Positions 16,989 to 25,786 of a stretch of DNA of 64,000 bases are shown piece by piece. The notes below the pieces were generated by a model. The model searched no databases and was not told the origin of the DNA. It was given only the letters and a program-made list of their open reading frames with translations. Origin of the DNA: Saccharopolyspora ipomoeae. Lineage in GTDB: Bacteria; Actinomycetota; Actinomycetes; Mycobacteriales; Pseudonocardiaceae. Position numbers and translations under genes: made by a program. The first letter of the stretch is position 1, and the number at the start of each line of letters is the position of its first letter. The stretch covers positions 186,001 to 250,000 of the forward strand of contig NZ_JASAOF010000004.1 of the NCBI RefSeq assembly GCF_029952525.1, given 5' to 3'.

Positions 16989-18302
16989 ATGTCCGTGCCC
17001 ACACAACATCCGGCCCAGCCGAAGGCTCCCGGGCCAGCCAACCCGACCCGCGCCCGGATTCGCGCGCGGCGTCGGCGGATCAACGGCGTGACGCTCGCCG
17101 GAATCCCGGCGGCCAACATCGTGCTCATCGAAGTCGGCCTGGGAATCGGCGCCGGCGTGTTCCTGATCAACCCGCGCGATCCCGTCATGTGGTCGATCGC
17201 GGGTGGAATCGCCTTGCTGGCCTTGATCCTCGCGCTGCTGCGCCGTCGCGGCCGCTGGTTCACGCAGTGGTTCGGCCAGGTCCTGGAGTACCGCAGCCGC
17301 AACCACACCCGCGTCTCGCACCCGGCCAACGTCGACATCGCCGAGCCCGCTGAGGACAAGGACGGCGACGGCATCATCGGCCCGGACGAGAACCACCGGG
17401 TGGCGCTGCTGCGCGTCGTCGTCGAAGACCTCGTGATCGCCCGAGCGCAGGACCACGACCGCAACCCGGTCGGGATGTCCTGGCACGACGGCAAGTGGAC
17501 CGCGGTGCTGATGGTCGAGCCGACCCCCTCGCTGCTCAACCCCGTGGACAACGCGCCGAACCTGCCGATGAGCGCTCTCGTGCCGTGCCTGGAGGACCGC
17601 GGCGTGGTGCTCGACGCGATCCAGGTCATCTGGCACTGCTACCCGGGAAGCGCGGCGCTGCCGTCGAACTCCCCGGCGCTGAACTCCTACCTGGAGGTGC
17701 TGGGCCGGCTCCCCGCCGCCGCCCGCCGCACCACCTGGATCGCCGTGCGGCTCGACCCGCAGCGGTGCGCCAAGGCCATCGGCGAGCGCGGCGGCGGCGT
17801 CCTCGGCGCCCAGCGCGCGCTGATCGGTGCGCTCTCGCGCGTGCGTTCCTCCTTGGAGCAGCAGGGAATTCCGGCCCGCCCGCTGGACCCGGACGAGCTT
17901 CTGCAGGCGGGCGTCTCGTCCGCGGAGCTGCACACCGTGCTCGGCACGAACCGCCCCGTGGCGCTCAAGGAGCGCTGGGACGGCGTCACGGCGGGCGGTG
18001 TGGGTCACTCCAGCTACGCCGTCACGTCGTGGCCGAACCAGATGAACGACAGCCTCAACGCGCTCACCGGCATCCGGGCGCTGTCGACCAGCATCGCGCT
18101 GTCGGTGTCGCCGGTCGGCGAGGAGGGCGAGGTCGGCCTGCGCGGTCTGGTCCGCGTCTCGGCCCGCACGCCCGCCGAGCTCGACACCGCCGACGCGCGG
18201 TTGAAGGCCATCAGCAACCGACTCGGGTTGACGCTCACGCCGCTGCGCGGTTCGCAGCTGGCCGGTTACGCAGCGACGCTGCCGCTCGGAGGTGCGGCAT
18301 GA
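16989..18302 (+). CDS. eccE: T7SS membrane protein EccE
   Basis: 437 residues with two membrane helices near the N-terminus (about residues 37-58 and 62-82) and a soluble C-terminal part, the layout of EccE, which lies at the edge of the ESX complex. ATG at 16989 after a GGGGGAG ribosome site. Residues about 119-130 read DKDGDGIIGPDE, a canonical EF-hand-type calcium loop just after the helices, which I do not know from other EccEs. The stop overlaps the next start (ATGA). Confidence 0.88.
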   Translation: MSVPTQHPAQPKAPGPANPTRARIRARRRRINGVTLAGIPAANIVLIEVGLGIGAGVFLINPRDPVMWSIAGGIALLALILALLRRRGRWFTQWFGQVLEYRSRNHTRVSHPANVDIAEPAEDKDGDGIIGPDENHRVALLRVVVEDLVIARAQDHDRNPVGMSWHDGKWTAVLMVEPTPSLLNPVDNAPNLPMSALVPCLEDRGVVLDAIQVIWHCYPGSAALPSNSPALNSYLEVLGRLPAAARRTTWIAVRLDPQRCAKAIGERGGGVLGAQRALIGALSRVRSSLEQQGIPARPLDPDELLQAGVSSAELHTVLGTNRPVALKERWDGVTAGGVGHSSYAVTSWPNQMNDSLNALTGIRALSTSIALSVSPVGEEGEVGLRGLVRVSARTPAELDTADARLKAISNRLGLTLTPLRGSQLAGYAATLPLGGAA

Positions 18303-19030
18303 GCCGAAGCAGGACGATCGACGTTCCCGGAAGCCACGGTCCGGCACCGGAGTTCCTGGTCACGCCGGAGACGCTGGACGCGATCAGCCCGTCCGGCGAC
18401 CGCGGCGGCGTCATCATCGGGTCGGACCCGCAGGGCGGGGCGCAGGCCGCGTCGATCCTGCGGTCGCTGCCGACCCGCATGGTCACCGTCGGCGGCCTCT
18501 ACCTGGCCCGCCAGCTCGCGCTGCGCGCGATGGCGACCGGCGCGTGGGTGATCATCGCGACCGGGCGTCCGGCCGCGTGGAAGATGCTGGAGCGCGCCGC
18601 GGGCGAGACGCCCGACGGCAAGCCGGTGCCGCTGGTGCAGATCCGCCGGCTCGCCCCGTTCGACCTGCCGAGGTCGTCCGAGGACACCCCGCTGCTGGTG
18701 ATCCACGACGGTGGCGCGGTCCCGCAGGAGCTGTTCCCGCCGCGCGCCCCGTGGCAGACCACCATGTACGTGCTGCCCTACCTGCACCCGCAGGTCAGCA
18801 GCGGCACGGCGGCCAACACCGCGGACCTGGTGCTGCTGCAGCGGTTGCCGCTGAACCAGGCCCAGCTCGCGCAGCGCATCTGGAGCCTGCGCAACCACCA
18901 GGTGCAGCCGCTCACGCAGCTCCAGGACGACCAGCTCATCGCCCTGGGCAACATGACCTGGACCATGATCCGCCTGGTCACGAACCAGAAGGAGAAGGAC
19001 ATCCTCGGCCCCATCCGCCGAGGCGACTGA
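18299..19030 (+). CDS. EccE-coupled protein of unknown function
   Basis: 243 residues, ATG at 18299 overlapping the eccE stop by 4 bp, so translation is coupled. No signal peptide or membrane helix. The first half alternates hydrophobic strands and helices (GGVIIGSDPQGG, MVTVGGLYLARQLA, GAWVIIATGRP, PLLVIHDGG), suggesting a Rossmann-like or ATPase-like fold without a proper P-loop. Position says it serves the T7SS, perhaps at the cytosolic face near EccE. I do not recognise a named family. Confidence 0.7.
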   Translation: MSRSRTIDVPGSHGPAPEFLVTPETLDAISPSGDRGGVIIGSDPQGGAQAASILRSLPTRMVTVGGLYLARQLALRAMATGAWVIIATGRPAAWKMLERAAGETPDGKPVPLVQIRRLAPFDLPRSSEDTPLLVIHDGGAVPQELFPPRAPWQTTMYVLPYLHPQVSSGTAANTADLVLLQRLPLNQAQLAQRIWSLRNHQVQPLTQLQDDQLIALGNMTWTMIRLVTNQKEKDILGPIRRGD

Positions 19031-19047
19031 CCTCCAGCACCACGCGG

Positions 19048-19072
19048 AAGCCCCCGGAACTCCCGGGGGCTT
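19048..19072 (+). terminator. Terminator of the eccE unit
   Basis: AAGCCCCCGG (19048-19057) pairs with CCGGGGGCTT (19063-19072), loop AACTC, then T. It lies 17 bp past the stop of the eccE-coupled gene. Confidence 0.85.
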
Positions 19073-19086
19073 TCTGCCGTCCGGGG

Positions 19087-19106
19087 GAAGTTTTCATGAA
19101 AACTTC
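19087..19106. repeat. Family A palindrome, 20 bp, perfect
   Basis: Exact core between the eccE-unit terminator and the end of truA (convergent genes). Flanks (GGGG on the left, GCCT on the right) do not pair. Confidence 0.92.
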
Positions 19107-19144
19107 GCCTCTGAACAAGGCCTCGAAGAAGCGGTCCGGGTTCT

Positions 19145-20026
19145 TCAGGGGAGGGTTCGGGTGGCGCGGGTTTGGTGCTTGCGGGCTTCGAGGTCCGCGT
19201 TCGGGGGGTAGTCGATGGCGCGGAGGGTGAGGCCGTGGGGCGGGGCCACCGCTGTGGTGCGGGTTCCCTCCGCCAGGAGGTCCGCCGGGTGGGAGTCCGA
19301 ACGCCGGCCGTCCCCGGTCATCAGGAGGGTGCCGACGAGGCTGCGGACCATCGAGTGGCAGAACGCGTCGGCCGAGACCTCGGCGACGATGAGGTTGTCC
19401 TCCACCCGGCTCCAGGTGAAGCGCTGCAGCTCCCGGATCGTCGTCGCACCCTCGCGCGGCTTGCAGTACGCCGCGAAGTCGTTGAGGCCCAACAGCTCCC
19501 GTGACGCGGCGTTGAGCGCGTCCACGTCCAGCGGGCGGTTCCAGGCCAGCGTGTCCTTGCGCCGCAGCGGATCCGCGCCCCACGGCGCGTCCGAGACCTG
19601 GTAGCGGTAGTGGCGGCGCAGCGCCGAGAAGCGCGCGTCGAACTCCGCGGGGACCACCTGAGCACCCAGGATCCGCACGTCCGGCGGCAGGATCCGGTTC
19701 CAGCGGTGCACCATACGCGTCAGGTCCGGAATCCCCCGCTCGTCGACGGCCAACCGCCCGGGCGCCGAGGGATCCAGCGGGACGACGTCGAAGTGCAGCA
19801 CCTGACCCGTGGCGTGCACGCCGGTGTCGGTGCGACCGGCGACCACCACCGACTTCGGCACCTCGCGGCCCGGCGGCTGCTTGGCCAGGGCGTCCTCCAC
19901 CAGGCCCTGCACCGTGCGCAGACCCGGCTGCTTCGCCCAGCCCTTGAAGTCCGTCCCGTCGTAGGACAGGTCGAGGCGCACGCGAACGAGCCCGTCATCC
20001 CCAGCGGGGACAACGGGCTCGTTCAC
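19145..20026 (-). CDS. truA: tRNA pseudouridine synthase A
   Basis: 293 residues. TruA isomerises uridines 38-40 of the tRNA anticodon arm. The catalytic Asp lies in GRTDTGVHATG (about residue 67), and the family segments LDLSYDGTDFKGW near the N-terminus and FCHSMVRSLVG near residue 226 are present. GTG start at 20026, 17 bp after the rplQ stop, the usual actinobacterial rpoA-rplQ-truA order. The first 14 codons form a 12-bp hairpin (19984-20024) that begins at the start codon and could limit initiation. Confidence 0.96.
   Translation of the reverse strand: MNEPVVPAGDDGLVRVRLDLSYDGTDFKGWAKQPGLRTVQGLVEDALAKQPPGREVPKSVVVAGRTDTGVHATGQVLHFDVVPLDPSAPGRLAVDERGIPDLTRMVHRWNRILPPDVRILGAQVVPAEFDARFSALRRHYRYQVSDAPWGADPLRRKDTLAWNRPLDVDALNAASRELLGLNDFAAYCKPREGATTIRELQRFTWSRVEDNLIVAEVSADAFCHSMVRSLVGTLLMTGDGRRSDSHPADLLAEGTRTTAVAPPHGLTLRAIDYPPNADLEARKHQTRATRTLP
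19984..20024 (-). promoter_or_regulatory. Hairpin covering the truA start
   Basis: GAACGAGCCCGT (19984-19995) pairs perfectly with 20013-20024 and an inner CCCC/GGGG pair (19999-20002 with 20006-20009) extends it. The stem starts at the last base of the GTG start codon. It is also coding sequence, so it may be partly chance, but a 12+4 bp stem here would lower truA translation or slow RNA polymerase after rplQ. Confidence 0.6.
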
Positions 20027-20043
20027 AGCATCACTGCCCAGAA

Positions 20044-20565
20044 TCAGGACTCGTCCTTCTTCTCGGCGGCGGTGTCCTCAGCGGACTCCACCTGGGCCTC
20101 GGCGGCCTCGGTGGTCTCCGCGGACTCGGCGGCCTGGGGCTCAGCGGCCTTCGGCTCGTCCTTGGCGAACGTGGTGCCGCGGGCGGCCTCCGCCTCGGAG
20201 GTGACGGTCTTCTCCGCCACCAGCGCGATCACGGCCATCTTCGCGTTGTCACCCTTGCGCGGCATCGTCTTGACGATGCGGGTGTAACCGCCGTTGCGGT
20301 CGGCGAAGAACGGGCCGATCTCGGCGAAGAGCTTGTGCACGACGTCCTTGTCGCGGATGGTCTTCATGACCTCGCGACGGTTGTGCAGGTCGCCCTTCTT
20401 GGCCTTGGTGATCAGCCGCTCGGCGATCGGCCGCAGCCGCTTCGCCTTCGCCTCGGTGGTGGTGATCCGACCGTGCTCGAACAGCGAGGTGGCCAGGTTG
20501 GCCAGGATGAGCCGCTCGTGCGACGGGGACCCGCCGAGACGCGGACCCTTGGTCGGGGTGGGCAT
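20044..20565 (-). CDS. rplQ: 50S ribosomal protein L17
   Basis: 173 residues from the ATG at 20565 with GAGGAG about 6 nt upstream; a longer reading from 20613 has no family support. The conserved L17 core occupies about residues 1-120 ([19 protein letters not shown] at the start). The last 50 or so residues are an Ala/Glu-rich acidic tail, typical of actinobacterial L17. Follows rpoA by 50 bp. Confidence 0.97.
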   Translation of the reverse strand: MPTPTKGPRLGGSPSHERLILANLATSLFEHGRITTTEAKAKRLRPIAERLITKAKKGDLHNRREVMKTIRDKDVVHKLFAEIGPFFADRNGGYTRIVKTMPRKGDNAKMAVIALVAEKTVTSEAEAARGTTFAKDEPKAAEPQAAESAETTEAAEAQVESAEDTAAEKKDES

Positions 20566-20615
20566 CGGTTGCTCCTCTCGAGGGCGCGCCGGTGAACCCC
20601 GGACGCGCAACACAG

Positions 20616-21698
20616 CTACAGCTGCTCTGTCTCCGCGTAGTCCTGACCGTCGTCGTAGCCGTGGTCCTCGACGGGACCCGCCGAGCCGACGATGACCTCG
20701 TCCTCGGCGGTCCAGCTCTCCGCGGGGTACTCGGCCGCGGCAGCGGACGGGTCGAACCCGGGCGGGCTGTCCTTCAGGGCCAGGCCCAGACCGGCCAGCT
20801 TCATCTTGACCTCGTCGATGGACTTCGCACCGAAGTTGCGAATGTCCAGCAGGTCGGCCTCGCTGCGCGAAACCAGCTCGCCGACGGTGTGGATGCCCTC
20901 CCGCTTGAGGCAGTTGTAAGAGCGAACCGTCAGGTCCAGGTCCTCGATCGGCATCGCGTAGGCCGCGATGGTGTCGGCCTCCGCCGGCGACGGGCCGATC
21001 TCGATGCCCTCGGCATCGACGTTGAGCTCGCGGGCGAGCCCGAACAGCTCGACGAGAGTGCGACCCGCCGACGCCACCGCATCGCGGGGCGTGATGGAGG
21101 GCTTGCTCTCGACGTCGAGGATCAGCTTGTCGAAGTCGGTGCGCTGCTCGACACGAGTGGCCTCGACCTTGTAGGTCACCTTCAGAACCGGCGAGTAGAT
21201 CGAGTCGACCGGGATCCGGCCGATCTCAGCACCGGTCTGCTTGTTCTGCATCGCGGGGACGTAGCCACGGCCACGCTCGACGACGAGCTCGATCTCCAGC
21301 TTGCCCTTCGCGTTGAGCGTGGCGATGTGCAGATCGGGGTTGTGCACGGTGACACCGGCCGGCGGGACGATGTCCGCGGCGGTGACCTCACCCGGGCCCT
21401 GCTTGCGCAGGTACATGGTGACCGGCTCGTCCTCCTCGGAGGAGACGACGAGCTCCTTGATGTTCAGGATGACGTCGGTGACGTCCTCCTTCACACCCGG
21501 AATCGTGGTGAACTCGTGCAGCACACCGTCGATGCGCAGGCTGGTGACCGCCGCCCCCGGGATGGAGGAGAGCAGCGTACGGCGCAGCGAGTTGCCCAAG
21601 GTGTAACCGAAGCCCGGCTCCAGCGGCTCGATGACGAACCGGGAACGGGTCTCCGACACGGCCTCTTCGGACAGTGTGGGTCGCTGGGAGATGAGCAC
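20616..21698 (-). CDS. rpoA: RNA polymerase alpha subunit
   Basis: 360 residues. The N-terminal dimerisation domain (about 1-230) contains the signature [20 protein letters not shown]. The C-terminal domain (about 250-315) has the helix-hairpin-helix [17 protein letters not shown] that contacts UP elements and activators. An acidic tail completes it. GTG start at 21698. Lies between rpsD and rplQ as in most bacteria. Confidence 0.98.
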   Translation of the reverse strand: MLISQRPTLSEEAVSETRSRFVIEPLEPGFGYTLGNSLRRTLLSSIPGAAVTSLRIDGVLHEFTTIPGVKEDVTDVILNIKELVVSSEEDEPVTMYLRKQGPGEVTAADIVPPAGVTVHNPDLHIATLNAKGKLEIELVVERGRGYVPAMQNKQTGAEIGRIPVDSIYSPVLKVTYKVEATRVEQRTDFDKLILDVESKPSITPRDAVASAGRTLVELFGLARELNVDAEGIEIGPSPAEADTIAAYAMPIEDLDLTVRSYNCLKREGIHTVGELVSRSEADLLDIRNFGAKSIDEVKMKLAGLGLALKDSPPGFDPSAAAAEYPAESWTAEDEVIVGSAGPVEDHGYDDGQDYAETEQL

Positions 21699-21750
21699 TT
21701 CGTATTCCTTTCCTCACGGCGCCCGCTATTTGACGCCGATGGAACGGCAT

Positions 21751-21840
21751 GCCCGCGAAGGATCGCGGGCCGGCGACGGATTCCTGCACCGCCACCGCTG
21801 GCTGCGGCCGCCGGCGACCTCGCGAGGAGATCGCCGGCGG
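21751..21840 (-). repeat. Two hairpins in the rpsD-rpoA spacer
   Basis: GCCCGCGA (21751-21758) pairs with 21763-21770 around AGGA. CCGCCGGCGA (21808-21817) pairs with 21831-21840 around an inner CCTCGCGAGG palindrome. They fill much of the 148-bp gap and may attenuate or process the mRNA between S4 and the alpha subunit. Confidence 0.7.
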
Positions 21841-21846
21841 GACGCG

Positions 21847-22452
21847 TCACTTCGAGTAGAGCTCGACGATGAGCTGCTCGGTGACCGGGGTGTCGATCTG
21901 CGCGCGCTCCGGGCGCTGGTGCACCAGGATGCGCAGGTTCGAGGGCACGACCTGGAGCCAAGCCGGCACCGGGCGCTCGCCCAGCGTCTCCTTGGCGATC
22001 AGGAACGGCGTGGTGCCGGCAGCCTTCGGCTTGACGTCGATGATGTCCCACTTCGAAACCTGGAAGCTGGGGACGTTCACCTTCTTGCCGTTGACCAGGA
22101 AGTGACCGTGGCTGACGAGCTGACGCGCCATCCGGCGGGTGCGGGCCAGACCGGCGCGGTACACGACGTTGTCCAGCCGGCACTCCAGCAGCTGCAGCAG
22201 GTTCTCACCCGTCTTGCCGGGGCGGCGGTTGGCTTCCTCGTAGTACGCGCGGAACTGACGCTCGAGCACGCCGTAGGTGTACCGGGCCTTCTGCTTCTCC
22301 TGGAGCTGCAGCAGGTACTCGGTTTCCTTGATGCGCGCGCGACCGTGCTGCCCCGGCGGGTACGGGCGACGCTCGAATGCCTGGTCTCCGCCGACAAGGT
22401 CAACCTTGAGACGACGGGACTTGCGGGTCGCGGGACCGGTGTAACGAGCCAT
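21847..22452 (-). CDS. rpsD: 30S ribosomal protein S4
   Basis: 201 residues with the N-terminal [12 protein letters not shown] segment and the S4 RNA-binding domain at about 93-155 ([20 protein letters not shown]). S4 nucleates assembly on the 16S 5' domain. The single Cys means the zinc-ribbon ligands of the C+ form are absent, so this is the zinc-independent type. 27 bp downstream of rpsK. Confidence 0.97.
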   Translation of the reverse strand: MARYTGPATRKSRRLKVDLVGGDQAFERRPYPPGQHGRARIKETEYLLQLQEKQKARYTYGVLERQFRAYYEEANRRPGKTGENLLQLLECRLDNVVYRAGLARTRRMARQLVSHGHFLVNGKKVNVPSFQVSKWDIIDVKPKAAGTTPFLIAKETLGERPVPAWLQVVPSNLRILVHQRPERAQIDTPVTEQLIVELYSK

Positions 22453-22479
22453 TGGTGATCCTTACTCCTTTCCCGCGGC

Positions 22480-22884
22480 TCAGACCCGACGACGCTTCGG
22501 CGGGCGGCAGCCGTTGTGCGGCTGCGGGGTCACGTCCTGGATGGTGCCCACCTCGAGGCCTGCGGCCTGCAGCGAGCGGATCGCCGTCTCCCGGCCCGAG
22601 CCCGGACCCTTGACGAAGACGTCGACCTTCTTCATGCCGTGCTCCGCGGCCTTGCGGGCCGCGTTCTCGGCGGCCATCTGCGCGGCGAACGGGGTGGACT
22701 TGCGGGAGCCCTTGAACCCGACGTGGCCGGCGGAGGCCCAGCTGATCACCGCACCGGTGGGGTCGGTGATCGAAACGATCGTGTTGTTGAACGTGCTCTT
22801 GATGTGAGCCTGCCCGTGGGCGACGTTCTTCTTCTCCTTGCGCCGCACCTTCTTGACGGCGCCAGCGCGAGCCTTGGGTGGCAT
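22480..22884 (-). CDS. rpsK: 30S ribosomal protein S11
   Basis: 134 residues. S11 lines the platform near the mRNA 3' end. The C-terminal signature ([17 protein letters not shown]) and the central [19 protein letters not shown] block are intact. A basic N-terminal segment ([11 protein letters not shown]) is longer than in E. coli, as usual in actinobacteria. 25 bp after rpsM. Confidence 0.97.
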   Translation of the reverse strand: MPPKARAGAVKKVRRKEKKNVAHGQAHIKSTFNNTIVSITDPTGAVISWASAGHVGFKGSRKSTPFAAQMAAENAARKAAEHGMKKVDVFVKGPGSGRETAIRSLQAAGLEVGTIQDVTPQPHNGCRPPKRRRV

Positions 22885-22909
22885 AGCTTCAGCTTTCTCC
22901 TAGCGAGGC

Positions 22910-23290
22910 TTACTTCTTCCCGGCCTTCTTCTTGCCGGCGACCGTCTTCTTCGGCCCCTTGCGGGTACGCGCGTTGGTCTTCGTCCGCTGCCCGTTCAGG
23001 GGCAGGTGACGACGGTGGCGCACACCCTCGTAGCAACCGATCTCGATCTTCCGGCGGATGTCGGCCTGGACCTCGCGGCGGAGGTCACCCTCGACCCGGT
23101 AGTTCTCCTCGATGAAGTCGCGCAGCTTGGTCAGCTGCTCGTCGTCGAGGTCACGCGGCTTCGCGTCGGCGGAGACGCCGGTGCCGGAGAGGATCTCCTT
23201 GGCCCGGGTCTTGCCGATCCCGAAGATGTAGGTAAGCGCGATCTCCATGCGCTTCTCGCGCGGGAGGTCGACGCCAACGAGCCGTGCCAT
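22910..23290 (-). CDS. rpsM: 30S ribosomal protein S13
   Basis: 126 residues starting [14 protein letters not shown], with the helix-turn-helix region ([14 protein letters not shown]) and the highly basic C-terminus ([18 protein letters not shown]) that reaches toward tRNA. Head protein that touches the P-site tRNA and L5. Precedes rpsK in the alpha-type operon. Confidence 0.97.
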   Translation of the reverse strand: MARLVGVDLPREKRMEIALTYIFGIGKTRAKEILSGTGVSADAKPRDLDDEQLTKLRDFIEENYRVEGDLRREVQADIRRKIEIGCYEGVRHRRHLPLNGQRTKTNARTRKGPKKTVAGKKKAGKK

Positions 23291-23452
23291 GTCGGCTCCT
23301 TCTCCTTAGATCGGTCCAGGTCTGCTCCCACGCCGCCCCCGCACGTGACGTGCGGAGCCCCGGCCTGGTCCGGAGGTCAGCCGGCTCATCTCTCGAGCCG
23401 ACAGGTCGTGGGAGTTCTTCTCGATGTCGTCTGCGACCGAAGTGGTCTGCGC

Positions 23453-23566
23453 TCAGCCCTGACGCTGCTTGTGACGGGCGTTGTCGCAGATCACCAGGAC
23501 CCGTCCGTGACGACGGATGACCTGGCACTTGTCACAGATCTTCTTCACACTCGGCTGGACCTTCAC
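23453..23566 (-). CDS. rpmJ: 50S ribosomal protein L36
   Basis: 37 residues, GTG start at 23566, reading [19 protein letters not shown] at the start. The zinc ligands Cys11, Cys14, Cys27 and His32 (C-x2-C-x12-C-x4-H) mark the zinc-bound C+ form. Sits between infA and rpsM as in most bacteria. Its small size would let it escape simple ORF calling. Confidence 0.95.
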   Translation of the reverse strand: MKVQPSVKKICDKCQVIRRHGRVLVICDNARHKQRQG

Positions 23567-23619
23567 GGTCGTGCTCTCCTGTTGGACGCGTGTCCGGGTC
23601 GCCCCGGACACCGTGGAGG

Positions 23620-23841
23620 TCACTTGTAGCGGTAGACGATGCGCCCACGGGAGAGGTCGTACGGCGAGAGCTCCACCACAACCCGGTCCTCCGGGAGGAT
23701 TCGGATGTAGTGCTGGCGCATCTTGCCACTGATGTGCGCGAGGACCTTGTGGCCGTTCTCCAACTCGACACGGAACATCGCGTTGGGAAGCGGCTCGATC
23801 ACCCGACCCTCGACCTCAATGGCCCCGTCCTTCTTGCCCAT
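23620..23841 (-). CDS. infA: Translation initiation factor IF-1
   Basis: 73 residues, an S1-like OB fold with the family line [18 protein letters not shown] and the [19 protein letters not shown] segment. It binds the A site during initiation. First gene of the infA-rpmJ-rpsM-rpsK-rpsD-rpoA-rplQ-truA run; the promoter must lie in the 370 bp upstream. Confidence 0.98.
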   Translation of the reverse strand: MGKKDGAIEVEGRVIEPLPNAMFRVELENGHKVLAHISGKMRQHYIRILPEDRVVVELSPYDLSRGRIVYRYK

Positions 23842-24215
23842 GTCCTCCGCGTTTCGTGACGGTGACGGTTTGCGGGGCTAACAACCCCTGCCACGGGCAC
23901 CGGAGGCCCCGGAACCCATGACCGACACACGCGGGGTCCGATTCGAAATACCGATGAACCACCCGATCCGGATACTCTGAGAACCAGAGTCGCGCGGACG
24001 GACACTCCGGGCACAACGAACCGGCGCCACTCGTGCGCCGATAGTCCATCGTACGCGCAGCCGAATGAGCACCACACATCGGGGCTGCTCACAGCGCATC
24101 CGACGCCATCGGCGGCTTGCGCGGGTCTTCTCCGGCTCACTAGTTTCGATCGCATACTCGACACCCTCGACACCGGCGTCGGGGCGCGGCCACCCCGGAA
24201 GACCCGAGGAGCAGC
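23842..24215. other. Divergent region between infA and a methyltransferase gene
   Basis: No gene. A short palindrome ACTCTG-agaac-CAGAGT lies at 23974-23990. On the minus strand a TACGAT hexamer near 24050 could be the infA -10 box, without a convincing -35. Promoters for both flanking genes are expected here. Confidence 0.45.
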
Positions 24216-24845
24216 GTGACAGCCCAGCAGCAGCGCACCGGTATGCCGTTGACCGGCAAGTTCGCCGAGTACCGCACCTTCTTCACCACCGCGGTGCGCA
24301 ACCCGCGCATGGTCGGCGCGGCCACCCCCACCTCCTCCGCGGTCGCCGCGACCGTCGCCCAGGTCGTGCCCAGCACCGGCAACCCCGTGGTCGTCGAGCT
24401 CGGCCCCGGCACCGGATCGCTGTCCGACGGCATCCACGCGCGGCTGCCCGCCGGGGCCCGCCACCTGGGCATCGAGCTCGGTGCCGACCTGGTCGCGCAC
24501 CTGCGCGACAACAAGCCGTGGCTGGAGGTCGTGCACGGCGACGCGGGCGAGCTCAAGGCGGTGCTCGCCGACCGCGGCATCGACCGGGTGGACGCGGTCA
24601 TCAGCAGCATCCCCTGGTCGCTGCTCGACGACCCCGTCCAGGGCCACATCCTCGACCAGGTCACGCAGGCCCTCGCGCCGCACGGGGCGTTCACCGCCCT
24701 GACCTACCTGCCCGCCGAGCGGACCCGCAACGCGCGGCGGTTCCGGGAGCGGCTGCACGAGTCCTTCGACGAGGTCCTCACCCACACCACGTGGCGAAAC
24801 TTCCCGCCGATCCTGCACTACCTGTGCCGGCGGCCCCTGGCCTGA
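24216..24845 (+). CDS. Class I SAM-dependent methyltransferase, paralogue 1
   Basis: 209 residues from the GTG at 24216 (GAGGAG just upstream). SAM-binding motif I is VVELGPGTGSLS (about residues 58-69) and the motif IV position reads SSIPWSL. The fold resembles the KsgA/PmtA group (rRNA adenine or phospholipid N-methyltransferases), but the catalytic motif is SIPW rather than NLPY, so phospholipid-type or another substrate is more likely than rRNA. A close paralogue follows 122 bp downstream on the same strand. Confidence 0.8.
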   Translation: MTAQQQRTGMPLTGKFAEYRTFFTTAVRNPRMVGAATPTSSAVAATVAQVVPSTGNPVVVELGPGTGSLSDGIHARLPAGARHLGIELGADLVAHLRDNKPWLEVVHGDAGELKAVLADRGIDRVDAVISSIPWSLLDDPVQGHILDQVTQALAPHGAFTALTYLPAERTRNARRFRERLHESFDEVLTHTTWRNFPPILHYLCRRPLA

Positions 24846-24967
24846 GCTTCCCGACCCCGACGAGCGGGTACTTCCAGGCAAAAGCCCGGGATCGGTCGAT
24901 GTCGGAGACCGATTGCGGACCGGTTACGGTCGGGCGGCATCTCAACCCGGGGAGGGGCAGGAGAACC

Positions 24968-25564
24968 GTGAACAAGTCACGCGAATACCTGACGTTCGTG
25001 GGCCGCGCAGTGCAGAACCCGTCCAAGGTGGGCGCGGTGCTGCCGACGTCGGAGCACGTGGCACGCGCGGTCGCCGACGTCGTGCCCAGCAACCGCCCCA
25101 GCACGGTGCTGGAGCTCGGCCCGGGCACCGGGGCGCTCAGCGGGCCGATCCGGGACCGCATCGCGCCCGGGTCCCGGCATCTGGCGGTGGAGATCGACCC
25201 GGCGCTGGTGCGCTACCTCAACCGCACCAAGCCGTGGCTGGAGGTGATCCACGGGGATGCTTCCGACCTGCGCAAACTCCTCGCCGACGCGGGCGTGGAC
25301 GGGGTCGACGCGGTGATCAGCTCGATCCCGTGGACGCTGCTGCCGGGCGACAAGCAGCGCGAGCTGCTGCACGAGACCGCCTCGGTCATGTCACCGGACG
25401 CCGTGTTCACCACGGTCACCTACCTGACGACGCTGTGGCGCGCGCAGACCAAGGAGTTCGTCGGCGCCCTCGACGAGACGTTCGACGAGGTGTTCCCGCG
25501 CAGCGCCGTCTGGCGCAACATCCCCCCGGCCCGCGTCTACGCCTGCCGGCGCCCCAAGGCCTGA
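24968..25564 (+). CDS. Class I SAM-dependent methyltransferase, paralogue 2
   Basis: 198 residues from the GTG at 24968 (AGGAG upstream). Shares with paralogue 1 the motif ELGPGTGALS, the KPWLEVIHGDA segment, SSIPWTLL and a closing CRRP, about half of all residues. Product likely acts in the cytosol or at the membrane face on a lipid-like or base substrate; none can be named. A Family A palindrome lies 15 bp past the stop. Confidence 0.8.
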   Translation: MNKSREYLTFVGRAVQNPSKVGAVLPTSEHVARAVADVVPSNRPSTVLELGPGTGALSGPIRDRIAPGSRHLAVEIDPALVRYLNRTKPWLEVIHGDASDLRKLLADAGVDGVDAVISSIPWTLLPGDKQRELLHETASVMSPDAVFTTVTYLTTLWRAQTKEFVGALDETFDEVFPRSAVWRNIPPARVYACRRPKA

Positions 25565-25579
25565 CCCCTCACCCCTCGG

Positions 25580-25780
25580 GTGGGGAAGTTTTCATGAAAA
25601 CTGCCCCACTCCCCACGAACCCCAAGTTCCTCACCCGACTCAGGGAGTCCGGTTCCCGTTGGAAACCTCCCTGGTCAGGAGTGACGGACGTGTCCTGGGG
25701 AGATTCGTGGGGTTGGAGGGAGGGAAGTTTTCATGAAAACTTCCCGTGGTGCGGGGAAGCGCAGTTTTCATGAAAACTTC
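25580..25780. repeat. Three Family A palindromes clustered
   Basis: Copies at 25580-25609 (30 bp, one mismatch), 25722-25745 (24 bp, perfect) and 25761-25780 (one mismatch at the second pair). They sit between the methyltransferase 2 stop and the map stop (convergent genes). The last copy has the same GC-AGTTTTCATGAAAACT-TC flanks as the one at 63685. Confidence 0.92.
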
Positions 25781-25786
25781 GCTCTG

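Noticed and set aside
24065..24967. Open frame upstream of methyltransferase 2
   Set aside because: It overlaps methyltransferase 1 in another frame and has no family match; the GTG at 24968 has a ribosome site.
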